Below, in pieces: positions 33,601-46,376 of a stretch of 64,000 nucleotides of DNA. Below the pieces are notes generated by a model. That model made no database searches, was not told the DNA's origin, and saw only the letters and a list, made by a program, of their open reading frames with translations. This DNA comes from Fomitopsis serialis (lineage: Eukaryota > Basidiomycota > Agaricomycetes > Polyporales > Fomitopsidaceae). Location: assembly GCF_022376445.1 (NCBI RefSeq), contig NW_025954976.1, positions 62,001 through 126,000 of the forward strand. Direction: 5' to 3'. Numbering within the stretch: the stretch's first letter is position 1; every line of letters begins with the position of its first letter. The position numbers and the translations under genes were made by a program.

Positions 33601-35800
33601 CAGGGTGCCCCGAACGCGTCGGGTCGGCGTCGGGGCGCGATGCGTCCTAGGCCTAGAGCCCAAGGCCAACAGCCCGAGTCAGCGTCGAAAGAACATTCAG
33701 ACACCAGAAACATCCCAGAACTCCAGGGTGATGCAAAAATGCGCCTGCCTGCTGGATCTTGGGGTGCTTGGTGAAATGGACGAGGCGTGCGTGATCGCGA
33801 ACCGCGCCTGGCGCGAAATAGGCTTTAGCATGCGTCCGCGACCAGACCGGGGCTGCACGGGGTGGTCTGGGCCCTCCGCCCGCGGTCTGCGCAGAGTGAC
33901 GGGGGTTGACTCGGAGGCGCACATCATCTCGCCGACGCCGTTCCACGCGTGATCTGTCACCATCGTCACCGCGTCACCTCGTTACACAGCACTCAAAATT
34001 ACAGCCCGCACGCGTCATGCCGCCGGGGATGGTGTGAGCGACGAGTCCCCGTTCCCATCCCGTCCGCTTTTAGACATGCGCAGCGGGGTGACTGCAAGAT
34101 CCAAAATCCAAAATCGCCGCTGACGGAGGCTGTGACGAGTCCGTGACGCTGTCGGATCACGCTCGACCGTCCCCTGAGACGAGCAACGCTCGCGCTCAGC
34201 TGACTTGCCCATCTGTCCACGCTCGTCCGTGCCACTCGGCCACAGCGCTTGCGGGCGGCGCAGGCGCCCGGTGTGACGGGTCGCGCGCGTCGCGTCACGC
34301 CATCCTGGCGCGTCATTTGGGCGGATGACGTCACGCGGCGGGCAGCCCGCGTCCCGACGCACGGGCGTTGCGCGCACTCTATCCGTATCGGGCCATCGGG
34401 GGACCGCGCACGGACCGTCACCATGCGACGCGGCCGTGGATGGACAGAAAGGGTGCGGGAGATCGTTCTCCGGGAGCGAGGACCTGTCTGGGGACGGACT
34501 CGGTCCTGGCTTGGCTCGAGCGTGCCTCGTCCCCGGTCGCGGCGATATGAGAGGATCCTTGTCTGCGTACATAGGTGCTGTCTGGGCTATGAGACTGAAT
34601 TGAGCTATTAATTGGGGGCGTGTGTATGCGCCACTGGCGTACTGAAGCAAGCTTTGATTGTCAAGCACGGGGCCGTGCCAATCATGACGAGGACCACTGT
34701 ACTCGATTTATAACATCTCCACGTCGAGGGAATGCAAGTTATGCTCGCACCAATTGAGGTCTTCGTGATCCTGATCGCCCCGAGCTGACTTAGATAGAGA
34801 GCCTGTCAGCGTGGATCGCAGGAGCGCACTGGAACAGGCCGAGATAGAGTCGAGCAGTGACATAATTGTCCGGGAATGGAGGATTCGCGCGGTTTATCGC
34901 ATCGGCGGTAATGCAGGATTACGGAGAGAGGCTAGGGAGAACCGTCTGGAAGTAGAGCGGGACGCACGAGACGTGGACAGCGCTGGGAGACGACAGCTGG
35001 GCGAACGCGGAGGAGGTGCGCGGGCGAGGACGGTCAGCATCCGCATCAGAGAAGCGGCGCGAGAAGGGAGAGCTGGCACGGAGGAGGTACGTGCGCTGCC
35101 CATATCAGCTGAGAAGACGCGGGTGGCGTCGTACGCATCCGGCCATTGCGCCATGCTGCTCGCTGCGACGTGCGGTCCCATTCAGTCCACGCAGGCACGT
35201 CACGCATCCGCTGCCCGGTGCACGCAACCGATTGCGTCCGACGCGGTGCTACCCCGGGCGAGCAGACGCTCGCGAAACAGGCAGCGTATCGGACGCACTG
35301 AGGCGAATGTGCACGAACGGGCGAGCCGCCTGCGTGACGGTGTGTCCGGGCGAAGCACGCGATGGATGTCGACTGGGGGGGTGACCGGGGCGCCAAGCAG
35401 GAGCAGGGATGGCCTGGCTGCGACTGGGATGGTACACCGGCTGCGAAGACGGTCGACAGGCAGAGGCGGCGTCTGGAATACACGTTTGCCGGGAAAAGAA
35501 AGGGATCTGGAGAACGGAGGCGGCGCACGCGGGCGGACAATGGGCACAAAGCCATAATGAAACGTGCGCTACTGTGAGCGGCCGGCGTGTGACGGCGCGT
35601 GACGGCGCTGCCCAAAGGGGCAGATGCCGAGGGGCAGGCGGGCGGCTGTCACGCGGCGGTGACGGCGAATGTCACGGAAAAGCGAGTCAAGTGAGAATTT
35701 GGCGTGCCTCGATCGCCTTCACACCCCTTCACAAGCCATCCCTTTATATTCCTCGTCTGCATGCTCGCCTGGCCCAAGACACCCCCGCCCCCCAGCCGCG
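30681..35800. other. Gene-poor region
   Basis: About 5 kb, parts of it very GC-rich (for example 34.1-34.5 kb), with many short Arg/Pro/Ser-rich open frames on both strands and no domain, catalytic motif or splice-linked reading frame I recognise. It may contain decayed genes or long regulatory sequence. I see no terminal repeats, poly-A tails or reverse transcriptase fragments that would mark a retroelement. Confidence -1.
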
Positions 35801-35807
35801 TATAAGA
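35801..35807 (+). promoter_or_regulatory. TATA-like box of the Ecl1-like gene
   Basis: TATAAGA, 71 bp upstream of the ATG at 35872, followed by a CT-rich stretch typical of fungal transcription starts. Confidence -1.
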
Positions 35808-35871
35808 CCTCTGTCGCCGCCGTCTGCGTCTTCCTTCTCCCCGCCATCTTGCTGCCCTGCACGCTCCCGCC

Positions 35872-37431
35872 ATGTACGAGGAAGTCTGCCTCCTCTGCGG
35901 TCGCCCAGTCTCCGTCGATGGGTGCGTTCCCCGCGCTATATCCGTCGCCCGCCAGTCGCTAACCAGCTTCTATTACAGACGGGCATACTGCAGCGACGAG
36001 TGCGAGAGCCTCGACACTGCTTCCCCCTCCATCTCCACCTCGTCCAGTGCCCTCGCCTCGCCGTACCTCCGCTCAAACAACGGCCCCGGCAGCCTCGCCG
36101 ACGTCCCTGCCCTCGTTTCTTCCGCCATCGGACGTTCACTGCGCGCGCCGGCGTGTCAAAGCACAAGAACCGGCACTCCATCTCGTCGTCCTCGACGTCG
36201 TCCGCTATCTGGTCCGTCTCCACAGACGAGGAGGACGAACTCGCTAGCGCCGGTCCCGATGAGGACCTGCTGCCCGGCTCCGGTACCGAGAGTGCAAAGC
36301 CTGCAGATCCTTTCCTGTATCCGTTCCAGCCACGCGGTGCAGGCCTGTCTTACGCCCGACGCCCGTCTGGTACCAACCAGCGCTCGACTGTTCCGACATT
36401 AAACCGACATACGTCGGCGACCTCGAGTCCCTTCGCGGGCACAGGCTCGCCTCGCAGCGCACCGCCGCCTTACTCGCCCGCTGAGGAGGAGTTCCCCGAC
36501 GTCCCCCAGACGTCGACGTCGATCCGCTCCGCAGGCCCGCACGGGCGCGGCCGGCGCAACCGCAGCAGCTTTGCGAGCGACCCCTCCAGCGAGCAGGAGA
36601 TCGACCACGAGACGACCGTCACCTCCAAGCCCAAGCGCAACAGAGCCAGTCTGCCTGCATACTTCTCCCTGCTCACGACGTCAACGTCGTCACCGACGCC
36701 GCCCCGCGCACACGGACGCCCTCCTCCTGCAGACTCTCACAGCGATCACGCGGTCCTTCCAATCATCACCTCCCACACCCCGCGTCGCGGCGCAACCTAT
36801 GCTCAATCCGGTGACGCCTTCTCCCAGGTCCACTTCAAGCCCCAGCCTGGCCCGAGCGAGCGTGGACGAGGTCGCAAGCGTGACTCGGAGGCGCGCTCGG
36901 CATCGAGCCGTCGCTCGACACAGCGCTCTCCTCCGCGTCAATCTCGTGCACGCGCCTCGCCCTCGCGCTCACCGCCTCCCTGTGCGCACCACCGTGTCCA
37001 CATCGGCTCGCAGGCCCGTGCGAGGCTGGACAGCATCGAGAAGGTCGCGGACTGGGTGTCCAACAGCCCTGCGATCCCCGTGCGTGGGCGGGCGCTCACT
37101 CGCCGAAACAGCTCCCCGCCGGTGAAGCCGAGGTCGATGCTATGCTGGAGAGGCGACGGAAGAGGATGACATCGCGGCCGTGCGAGAGGTCCTTGCGAAA
37201 AGCCTCCACTTCCACCCTGACCATGACGATATCTACGTCGCTAGCCGTGACCGCAGGGGCCGGCGGCGACCCGACGAGCTGGATCAGGGCCCCGTTGCCG
37301 TCGACGGCTACCGTGCGCCAGGCTACGGCGCCGGTCGCAGCGGCTTGATTTCTCGTGACTGCGAGCGAGAACGCGGGCGCCCCTCGCGCGGCACTAGCTG
37401 TCTCACGTATTCCCTGCTCTCATCAGCATGA
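35872..37431 (+). CDS. Ecl1-type zinc-binding protein with long disordered tail
   Basis: The ATG at 35872 opens MYEEVCLLCGRPVSVDG. After an intron of about 58 nt (ending before 35980) the frame continues RAYCSDECESLD. The CxxC...CxxxC arrangement at the N-terminus matches Ecl1/2/3 proteins, zinc-binding factors known from fission yeast for extending chronological lifespan and for responses to starvation. The rest is low-complexity, Ser/Pro/Arg-rich sequence (SISSSSTSSAIWSVSTDEED, PPPYSPAEEEFPDVPQ, FASDPSSEQEIDHE), ending in an Asp/Glu-rich helix and LAKSLHFHPDHDDIYVASRD. The frame must shift near 36150 and again near 37100-37150 to follow the most coding-like sequence, so the C-terminus is tentative. 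A 586-aa open frame starting upstream at 35409 is partly this gene in its second exon frame. Family call moderate; function inferred. Confidence -1.
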
Positions 37432-40400
37432 ACGAACACAGACGCAAAATCACGACTGGAACTATGCACGATTCATCTCAACGATACCAGCACCGCTCAT
37501 CTCTGTATAGACGCAACATGTCCGCCTTCTTGTCTCCGCCGCAAAACTTCTCGCACCGCCTGCCTGTCATCTCCGCCACCCCCACACTCAATCGTCTCCG
37601 CATCGTCTTCCTCGCTCCTCGCATCCGCAGTCCATCTATCGTCGGTATCTCAACATATCCTGTGCAGGCCCACTCCGCTTTCTCCGTTTCACCTCCAAAA
37701 CGCCTCTCGCCCGTCCGTCGCGAACCGTGCACCTATTTGCTTCGAATGCACAGCGACGCCTGGCTGGCATGATGCCTGCGAGTGCGTCCCGTCGCCCCTA
37801 TCTCCGCCTGGGTAGGGGCGCGAACTCGCCGGCGCCGGTGTTACCCTATCTATGTATCTATACGACGCGGTCAATTATGCCTGCTCCAGCGCTTCCCGTC
37901 TTCGCGAAGGGACTCGGTGGGGAGGCCGGCGGCTGTCGCGTTTAGGTTCGGGTTCGGTTGGTGTTACCCCATTTCTTAGCTTCGCGCTCGCGTTCCAGCT
38001 CAAAATGATCTGCGCCTGTTCGTCTTCATTCGTTTTTCTTTTCGTTCGACTCTATGCTGTACGTGACACAGTTCATACCACTTCTACCTTCACATCGCAA
38101 AAAGGGGTTGGTTGCTCTTTCACTTCACCGGTAGCACACGTTCGGTTCGGCTTCTTCTCTCGTACTCCTCACTCGTCGTTGAAATGCGCATCACGTTCAC
38201 GTACGTCTATATCTCACGGTATCTAAGCACCTTGCATCGTCGCTTTGCTCTCTCCCCATCACACACTGCATCACCGTAACCGTCACCGTCACCGCTCACA
38301 CATTCCCCCCATCTCCTTGACAGTCCGACCGCAGTTACCATTCACTACCGTCCGTTATCAACGAAGCAGAAATATATCCTTGTGTAATACCAGTAGCGAT
38401 CTAGGCCCTGCGTAATCGACCGGAGTACCCTTGTATCCTCGCTGTGTGATGTGCGCCCGGGCGTTGTTTGGCTGGCTGGGTGTCACGTCTGCGGGGGGTT
38501 TGGTCTGTTGGTGTTGGGATTAGCGCGACGTGCGACGGGAGGCTTGGAAGGGCAGATGACTGGAGGCGGGCGGCACGAGCGTGATGGGCCCGGGGAAGGA
38601 CTTCTAGCTCGATTGTGACACGGTGACTGGGATTGCGAACGGCGGCGACTAGCTATAGGAGCACCGCTGACCGTCTCGGTGTGACTGGAAGGGGCCTCCT
38701 TGCGGGTTCCAAGAGGAAAGAGGCAGGAGCCTGCGGGCGCCCCGCGCCGTGATTGGACGGGAGAAGCGTATATGGCTCTGGTGCAGGATGTGCGGAGGAA
38801 GTGGGCGAGCGGAGGGTTCGCGAAGACGCGGCGTCGGAGGCGTCACGGGGAGTGGGTGCGCGTAAAGCTTGTCTTCGGCGTGCCGGCTGCGTGGAGAGGA
38901 TATGACGATGTGTCTGTGCGATGAGATGCGGTCTTACGTTGACGGCCTGTGCGTGTGGGCGCGGTGCGCGTTGTATTGGCGTGTGGAGGATACTGTACGT
39001 TGCAGTGCATACATTGATCCCGGCATCCCGAGAAATGCGGGCCCGAGTCCGCATGAGCGAGCAGTGGGAGCGGAGTCTTTACTGCCAGTAGGAACTCGCG
39101 CGCGATGCGGCCGCCTCCGTCAAGTCCCCGTTCTAAGAAAATAAGAGAGTCAGCACACCTCAGGACCACCGGGATGTTTCAGTCCGCCACGGACAGGATG
39201 CGTTGTCCGTGAGTCCAATGGAACCTTCGACGACTTTAACTGAAGGCGTCTTCCTGTCATCTTTGTATGATCGCACCCTCGAGGACATCCGCATGTTCTT
39301 ACTATAACTTCTTCCCGGTGGAATCTGGCACTCACGAGTTATGACCACTGTCCGCGTGTGCGACGCCACGAAGCTGTCCAGGTCACTTAGAGTTTACAGG
39401 CGCCGGGTGTCGGATACGCAGTGCATGTCACTGTGTCCGGTGCACACCGCATGTGGCCTTCTTTCGTTTCCCCGTACGCACGCGGAGCTGGCCGGAGGAT
39501 ATAGACAGCATACTAGGGACCCAGGTGTGGCGTCAGGATGCGGCTGCGGAAGGTGAGACTGACTTACTCCGAAGAGTCCGACGTATTTGTTTTGGGAGAA
39601 ACCTGGCACCGCTCAGCCTCAGTGAACGGTTTGTCCGTATCCAAGGAGGTGGTGGGATGACGCGGATGACATCGGGGGACCGCCACCGGGTCAAATTCCA
39701 AAGCCTATGTTTCTGCCGTCTCCGGAGGCGTGATCAAGGAAAGACCTGGAGTTTTCCGAGACGATGAGTACAAACCGAACGTACAAGCGTGACATGATGC
39801 GGCCATACGAAATCGTACCCATCTGGCGTGCAGCGGCAGACGAGGCACATGGATGTGGTCGTGAAGGTGACGAGGGTGGGCACGCGTTTGCCAAGTGTTT
39901 ACCACAGGCCTGCCACATCATGGTGAGGATAATCCGGGACGGAGTACGATCAGCCAAATTGTCTGGAACCGTGACTGGGCCCACCGTCGATTGCAATGTC
40001 ACGAAAGACTCGCAGCGTAGCACACTCGGATTGTACGCGGGTGTCGTCCCCGCTGAAGGAACGACTATTCGCGAGGCAGCACAGACATCGATGAAGTTGA
40101 ACCAAAGTTGAACCAGTTCCGAAGTCAATGGGCAACGAAACGGCTTATGTCAGCAGACATCAAGTGTTGAGTATCAAATAAGGCAGGTGCAGTAGTTGCG
40201 AATTTGGGGCTACGTAGCGTCACGGTGAAGACCCTGAAGGGTGCTTAGACAGACACCTTGTCACTTGCACCCCATAATGCACCCACGCAATTAGTAAGAA
40301 GTCCAGATCCCGTCTCTCAACGGTATACGGTAACACGTACAGTAAGTAATGAAGGCACTAGGCCCGGGAATAAATGGGGTCTGAGTGCACAGGCGCATCA

Positions 40401-42287
40401 CATACTTATTCTGGGCCTCAGCATCGGCCACATCCATTCATAGCCTCAAGCTTTCCGAATACCAGTGTACTACCGGCCACAATTTTCAGATATTTTTCTT
40501 GCTATCGTAAGACGCAAGAACAGATGTACGCACCAAAGCGGCTGTCATGATGCGGCGGCCCGTGTCTCAGGCGTAGGCGTATCATGACGCCAGCCCGGAT
40601 GATGAAGCCGTCGCTGCACGGCCTGTATGGTAGAAGCGAGCGCCGTGTATACAGAATGCTCAGGGCATATTCAATACAAGACGTTGGCCACTTCTTCGTT
40701 GTTGGACAAACCGCAGACCCTTTGTCCTGATTCCTGAAGGCGATAGGCTAGACCGGGTACTAGTCGAATGACAACAATATTCATCTGCTCGAGTCTACGT
40801 CACAGGCCATCATAAGACGACTATCAACTGCCCTAGCATACACCTAGTCGATCCCAACAGCACACAGCCTCCACTTACTTGTCTACATAGAGCTTGGCCC
40901 TCGCGGACAATAAAAGGAATCGAAAAGAAATCTACCCTGTCCTCCTCATGAATAAAGTACGTTCGAGTAATGCCTGAAGCGACACCGTTAGCAAATTCAT
41001 GTGGATTCATCATACGTCGTAACCCAGCCATGAGGTTGTATCGTAGACGATTCGATGATAAATGTTGGTACTGACTCTCGGAGCACCGGTGCGTACCGCC
41101 GGTATGCCACCGCCGCCTTGTAAACGATACAGTCAGGCCCAGTGGTACAGGCCCCGAACTCCATACAAAGGTAGAGGGAGACATTCATGGCTCGTTCGAC
41201 GTCCAGCAATAGACCAAGTGTGTATCTTAGCTGCCACCCGCATCGTCTCGAAACGGTCATACCCCCAATTTTTCTCAAGCGACGAACATCGGGGAACTTA
41301 CGTTGTCTCACTAGTCCATGTCTGCGCTCTCCCACCCTCCGACTCGGCATGTCCGTTTGTGTATCGTAGTATATGTATGGTACCAGTGACCGACGCACTG
41401 CGTCGCAAGATAGGTGTCCCAAAGCCACAGCCGCGGACGCCCTGTATCAGCGGATACAACACGTCGCCTTTCCACAGCGGAAAGTCACATAAATCTGAGA
41501 CGCACCGTCGTGAGCCCGAAACAATGTTGTCACAAACGCGTCCGAACTTGGCAGCCCAACCCGGCGGAGAGGCCGCGGAATATGATCGGTTTGGCTTCCA
41601 CGCTGGGGTTTCGCGCCCCGAGACAGACACATCGCATGGAGACGTCTCCGAGTCGGACAATAAGCTACCTGATTGCCTGTAACTTAGTGAGCTGCAACCA
41701 CAGCATGCCGTGAGCTGACGGACATGGCGCGTGACGATGCTTACATGGATTACACGCTTTGCGTGTAAGCAACGGATGGTCGGGATACAGCGCCCCGTGT
41801 ATACAGATGTATGTGCAGTCAGAGAGATCAAACACGGCCGACGCGCTGCTGACGCTGGGGTCACGACTACTTGAAACGAGAGTAAGCATTTGGTATCTTC
41901 CCGGACGCAACCGGTAGGTGTCACTTACCGGTGTTCAGCAGGCATTGCCCTTGATTGCGCCCGTGGGTATCATCATGAGCAAGCCGAGTATTACACACGG
42001 CCACAATAGACGACGTGATGTTTGAACTTTCATAGCATACGCAGTCACGTACATGACGACAGTGTGGCGTCTGCTGGCTGCAATTCAACATCGACACAGG
42101 AGAGGGGCTCTGGTAGTCGGCTTCCCTTTCTTTCGAAACCCTTCACATCGGGTGCCCGGACCTTGGGCGAGGTATGGGGGTCTTGAAGTAGTTCGGATCA
42201 TGGAGTCAGCGTGACGAATCGAGACGGGCATCGAGGGCATTAACCAGGCGCTGCTCCTTTCATTGCATGAAAGGAATGTAGGCAACC
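37432..42287. other. Gene-poor region
   Basis: The first 800 bp after the Ecl1-like gene are CT-rich and could be a long 3' UTR. From 39.1 to 42.3 kb open frames exist on both strands (for example - 40997-41428 and - 41298-41924), but none shows a family motif. Some minus-strand stretches (NPHEFANGVASGITRTYF, EDRVDFFSIPFIVREGQ near 40.88-41.0 kb) look coding-like and may be remains of a gene I cannot identify. I found no terminal repeats. Confidence -1.
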
Positions 42288-42556
42288 TAAGAAACCATCG
42301 TGCAGAAGCGGTCACCGTAGAAAGTGGTCTTGTGGCACGTGTAATCACAGATCTCTACGTAGTGATTGCCCTGCGCATAGAACAGTGAGCTGCAAACGAA
42401 AGTAAGCGAGTGGGTCATTGACTGTGGGCACTTATGAATTGCTCGGCCGTTGCAGAATGAAGCGCACCACGACAGAGCGACTCGTACTGGAATGCCGAGA
42501 CTATACACCCAGTCGTGGAAGATTCCGGCTCCAGAGCAGTTGACACATCCAGTAGT
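42288..42556 (-). pseudogene. Possible remnant of a small Cys-rich protein gene
   Basis: A minus-strand frame without a start codon reads TTGCVNCSGAGIFHDWVYSL and later SWCASFCNGRAIH. A 42-nt intron (42390-42431, GT-AG) then joins it in frame to SLFYAQGNHYVEICDYTCHK and GDRFCTMVS before a TAG at 42288-42290. Cysteine is frequent and regularly spaced, as in small secreted proteins, but an in-frame stop lies just upstream and no signal peptide is attached. It could be a truncated gene, a gene broken by a read error, or chance. Confidence -1.
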
Positions 42557-43377
42557 TCAGGCAACATTGTTGGTTCTACGTTGCTTCGCTCTATTTAAGT
42601 ACAGAAGGGGTTGATCCTCGTGTCAGTTCGATGGTCCACTCACCAAACTGAAGCGCGAGGCTTCGCATCGACATGTCGTGCAGTGCATGGCACGAAACCA
42701 GCAGTGCTGATCAAGATGCGATGTCAGCAATCTACAAGCGAAGAAGGCGTGTACGAACAAGCTCTGATGCGATTGAAGCTCGATAGGCAAGGCTCGCGCC
42801 AGGTGCACGGGAAAGAGCTCTTTTGTTGCAAAGCCCTGCTCTCAACGACACACGACGGTCGGAGCTGGCGATAGCAATACATTTGGACGAGATTCGCGCG
42901 TATCCGGGCCGCAGAAGGGCAGCCATTATCGATGCAGGGCATTGGTGAACTCAGGTTAGACAAAGACGTAACGAGGCGATATACGCCCGCTCAGCTGTAC
43001 GACGAGCGTGACCACCGTATCGAGTAGACTCTGAGCAGAGCGGGCTGCTGGCGGTATAGTGAGATGATGGCAGTTCGGGAGAGAGAGGCCTGCGTCGGAG
43101 TCCGGCGTTGTGGTATTCCCCAGGCGGTAGACGCGTGGCCGTAATGAGGGGTGTGCGCACCCGAAGCACATCTACCACGACCTGACATGCTGCAGACCGA
43201 CTGAGCTGAGCCTGCCTTTATTCGCAACCTCCTCGAGTGTCTGCACTCGCAGATAACACCGCTCTACACAGTTGAACCCGTACCACCATCGTCACCATTG
43301 ATTCATACGGCGAGCGCAGTCCATCGCGGGTCACCTCGCCGCACCAGACACCAGTCCTGGAACCCAGTGATACCACC

Positions 43378-46376
43378 TTGCCACAGCTCGTATCCCCGCT
43401 TCTGAACACTGCGCAGCGACCGAGGACACCGTCGCGGAGGACTAGCCTGATTCCATCCATTCGGCCGAGGTCTGAACTCGAGGAAGGCGACCCCGAGTCC
43501 TCGACTTCCCCCGTCCTCTCCTCCAGCCCCGCTCCTTTGTCTTATCTTCATCCGTCTGCTGGTATCGCGCGTACTTCGCCGTCTACGACTGAGTTTCGCC
43601 GAGAAACCGATCCAGACTTTCGACGTGCCAGTAAGCGGCAGAGGATCGACAGCCAGAGTTCGTCTGCCTCATTCATCGAACGCTCTCTCCTCTCCCAAGA
43701 CACGTCCTCATCCTCCGTCCTCGAATCCACCGCCATGAGACCCACAGAGCCTGACCAAGAGTCGGCTGTGTCCGTACAACTTGAAATGCCCGAAGCAGGC
43801 CCTTCGTCTGTGCCAGGGACCTCTAACGGGCATAACGGCTCTGCTGCCAAGCAGAACGGCTACGGTAATTCCTACTCAAATGGTTATTCGAAAGCATCCG
43901 CCACAGATGCCACGAATGGAGGCAGGCCCGAGAAGCAGGCGATGTCTACTACGAGGGTGTCTTTGCCTGGATCGACGCTCTATGACGACTCGTATGTGGA
44001 CCGGGAGGAGTTTGTGAGGCTGGTAATACAGAGCCTGAGAGATGTGGGTTACATGTGAGTATTCTGCTGTGCAGTCGTCTTGCTCCTGCTAATGCCTTGC
44101 GCCGCTGAAGTGAATCTGCCGCCACTCTGGAGGCTGAGTCAGGATATACCATGGAGAGCTCTGAGGTCGCGGAGTTCAGACGGTGTATTCTGGATGCAGA
44201 TTGGACGCGAGCGGACGCCGCCTTGATGCGTCTTGGTGTCGCGGACGACGAGAGACTCTGGGTACGTTCAAGCCTTCATATGACGTTGACCCCACGTCTG
44301 ACGCCCACCACCTCTTGCAGGAGGCCAAGTTCCTCATCAGCCAACAGAAATACCTAGAGATGCTAGAGGCGAACAAGGTCACCGCGGCACTGCATGTGCT
44401 ACGGAACGAGCTTGCGCCGCTGAACGTAGACCGTGATCAACTCCATGCATTATCGAGGTTCGTCTCAGTCATAGCGGGACCGGGTCGTGCGTGCTGACCA
44501 TATTGCAGTCTCATGATGTGCTCAAATCCTGAAGACCTACGACAACGAGCAGGGTGGGACGGCGCGTCGGGACATTCCAGGCGACGCCTACTTGGTAACC
44601 TGCAACGTCCGTCTTCCTTTGCACTCTTTTCTCTGCACGGTCCTCATATATCTTACTGCACAGGATACATACCTTCATCCGTCATGATCCCGCAACGAAG
44701 ATTTGCCACACTGCTCGACCAGGCCCGCGCATATCAACAAAGCCTGTGTTTGTACCACAATGCACCATCGAACTCACGGACGTTCTCTCTATATACCGAC
44801 CATCTATGCGATAAGGACGCGTTCCCTCGAGTCACGACAGCGATTCTGGAGGTTCATACAGACGAGGTTTGGAATCTAGAGTGGAGCCACAGCGGTAACT
44901 TTCTTGCATCGGCGAGCAAAGACAAGACAGCGATCATTTGGAGGGTCGAGGTAAGTTCAGCATCTGTGTCGGAGATTCTACCGATGCTGGAGCGTAAGTG
45001 CATGTACTAAGCGGTGTTTCTATAGCATGACAAAGACCCGTCAATACGAGAGATCTCGCAACAGTTCATCCTCCGTGACCATCCATATCCCGTAGGATGC
45101 GTAGCATGGTCGCTTGACGACTCTATACTGCTGACCTCCGCCGAGGATCACATCAAGCTCTGGAACACCAGGGTAAGAGCGTCCTCCGCCTGCGATCTCA
45201 TATCTTGGTTGAAACGTCCCTGCAGACTGGGCTGTGCGTGAGGTCCCTTGAGGCACATTCAGATGTCGTAACAGCACTGGCCTGGCTTCCCGACGGGTCT
45301 GGCTTCATCTCGGGTGGCCTTGACAGGAAGATTATCCTCTGGGTATGCCCTTGTCTACTCTTGTCCCGTCTGACTAGCCTTTCATTGACTTCGATCAATT
45401 TCCTAGGATGCCGATGGCAAGCAGCGAGACTCATGGGGTCAGACCCCAATCCGGGTGACCGACCTCACTGTCACCCCTGACTTCACGCGTCTGGTTGCTG
45501 TCGGCATGTACGATGTACCTACCAATGTACCAGGCCCCACCGCCACGCCTCCGGAGAACGGAAATCAGCCAGGCGCAGGACGAACCGCTGAGAACCGAGT
45601 GATCGTGTACGATCTGTTAACGAAGCAACCACAATTGTAAGTGCTTCCGAAAAGAGAGGCCGCCAATGCCCGGAATTAATTGTTCCCGCGCCTAGGTTCA
45701 TTCCTGTGGACGGGGAGCTGACGAGTGTGGAGGTTTCTGAAGACTCACGATACGCACTGATCAACCGTGCACCCGAGCCCAATGCTCCATGCGTACGTAC
45801 ACATGTCTCCGTCCACGCTCGCTTGTCTGACAACTATGACAGGAGATCCACCTGTGGGATCTTGAATCGGAGCGAATAGCGCGGAGATACCTGGGCCACA
45901 AACAATCCAAGCATGTCATCCGAAGTTGTTTTGGTGGGATCGATGGCAGCTTCGTCGCTAGTGGCAGTGAAGGTACGCCGGTCATCATTGCACCCGCTGT
46001 GCCGTCGCCCACAAGATCCGTGCTAATGTCGGAACCGCGTACCCCGTCTATTATAGATGCAGTTGTCTACATCTGGCATCGTGACACAGGGACCCTGCTC
46101 GAGGCCCTGTCCGGTCACGGTCCGGGCAGCGTGAACTCGGTCGCCTGGAACCCGCGGAACGAGCGGATGTTCGCGTCGTGTTCGGACGATAAGACGATAC
46201 GGATATGGGAGGCACCACCTGTGCACGTCGTGGGCGTCCCCGTAGATGCCGAGGACCCGCGACAGGCACACGAAGTGGATGGTAAGGGGAAGGGGAAGAG
46301 CCGAGAGCGGTGGGACGGCCAGGCAACGGGTTCTAGTTACGGACTTGGGTCGAGCTCTGGCTCGACGTTGCTGTGA
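43378..46376 (+). CDS. GID7: WDR26/Gid7-like subunit of the GID/CTLH ubiquitin ligase
   Basis: Scaffold/substrate subunit of the GID (CTLH) E3 ligase, which in yeast degrades gluconeogenic enzymes after glucose return. A disordered Ser-rich N-terminus is followed by a LisH-like segment ([20 protein letters not shown]), CTLH/CRA helices ([60 protein letters not shown]), then WD40 repeats ending in WD-type dipeptides: [102 protein letters not shown]. The reading frame is intact through about ten introns. The start is unresolved: 43378 is TTG, the frame stays open upstream to about 43300, and the true ATG may lie in an earlier exon. Convergent with Elongin A, 2.4 kb away. Confidence -1.

Noticed and set aside
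32348..35600. Several 100-250-aa Arg/Ser-rich frames
   Set aside because: Overlapping frames on both strands in GC-rich DNA with no splice links or motifs; a real gene could still be hidden here, but I cannot support one.
35409..35871. Upstream part of a 586-aa plus-strand open frame
   Set aside because: The coding-like part begins only at the ATG at 35872 with the zinc motif; the upstream part has no domain and contains the TATA box and CT-rich leader.
40997..41924. Possible membrane-protein or receptor gene on the minus strand
   Set aside because: No convincing run of hydrophobic segments and no family motif after trying all three frames.
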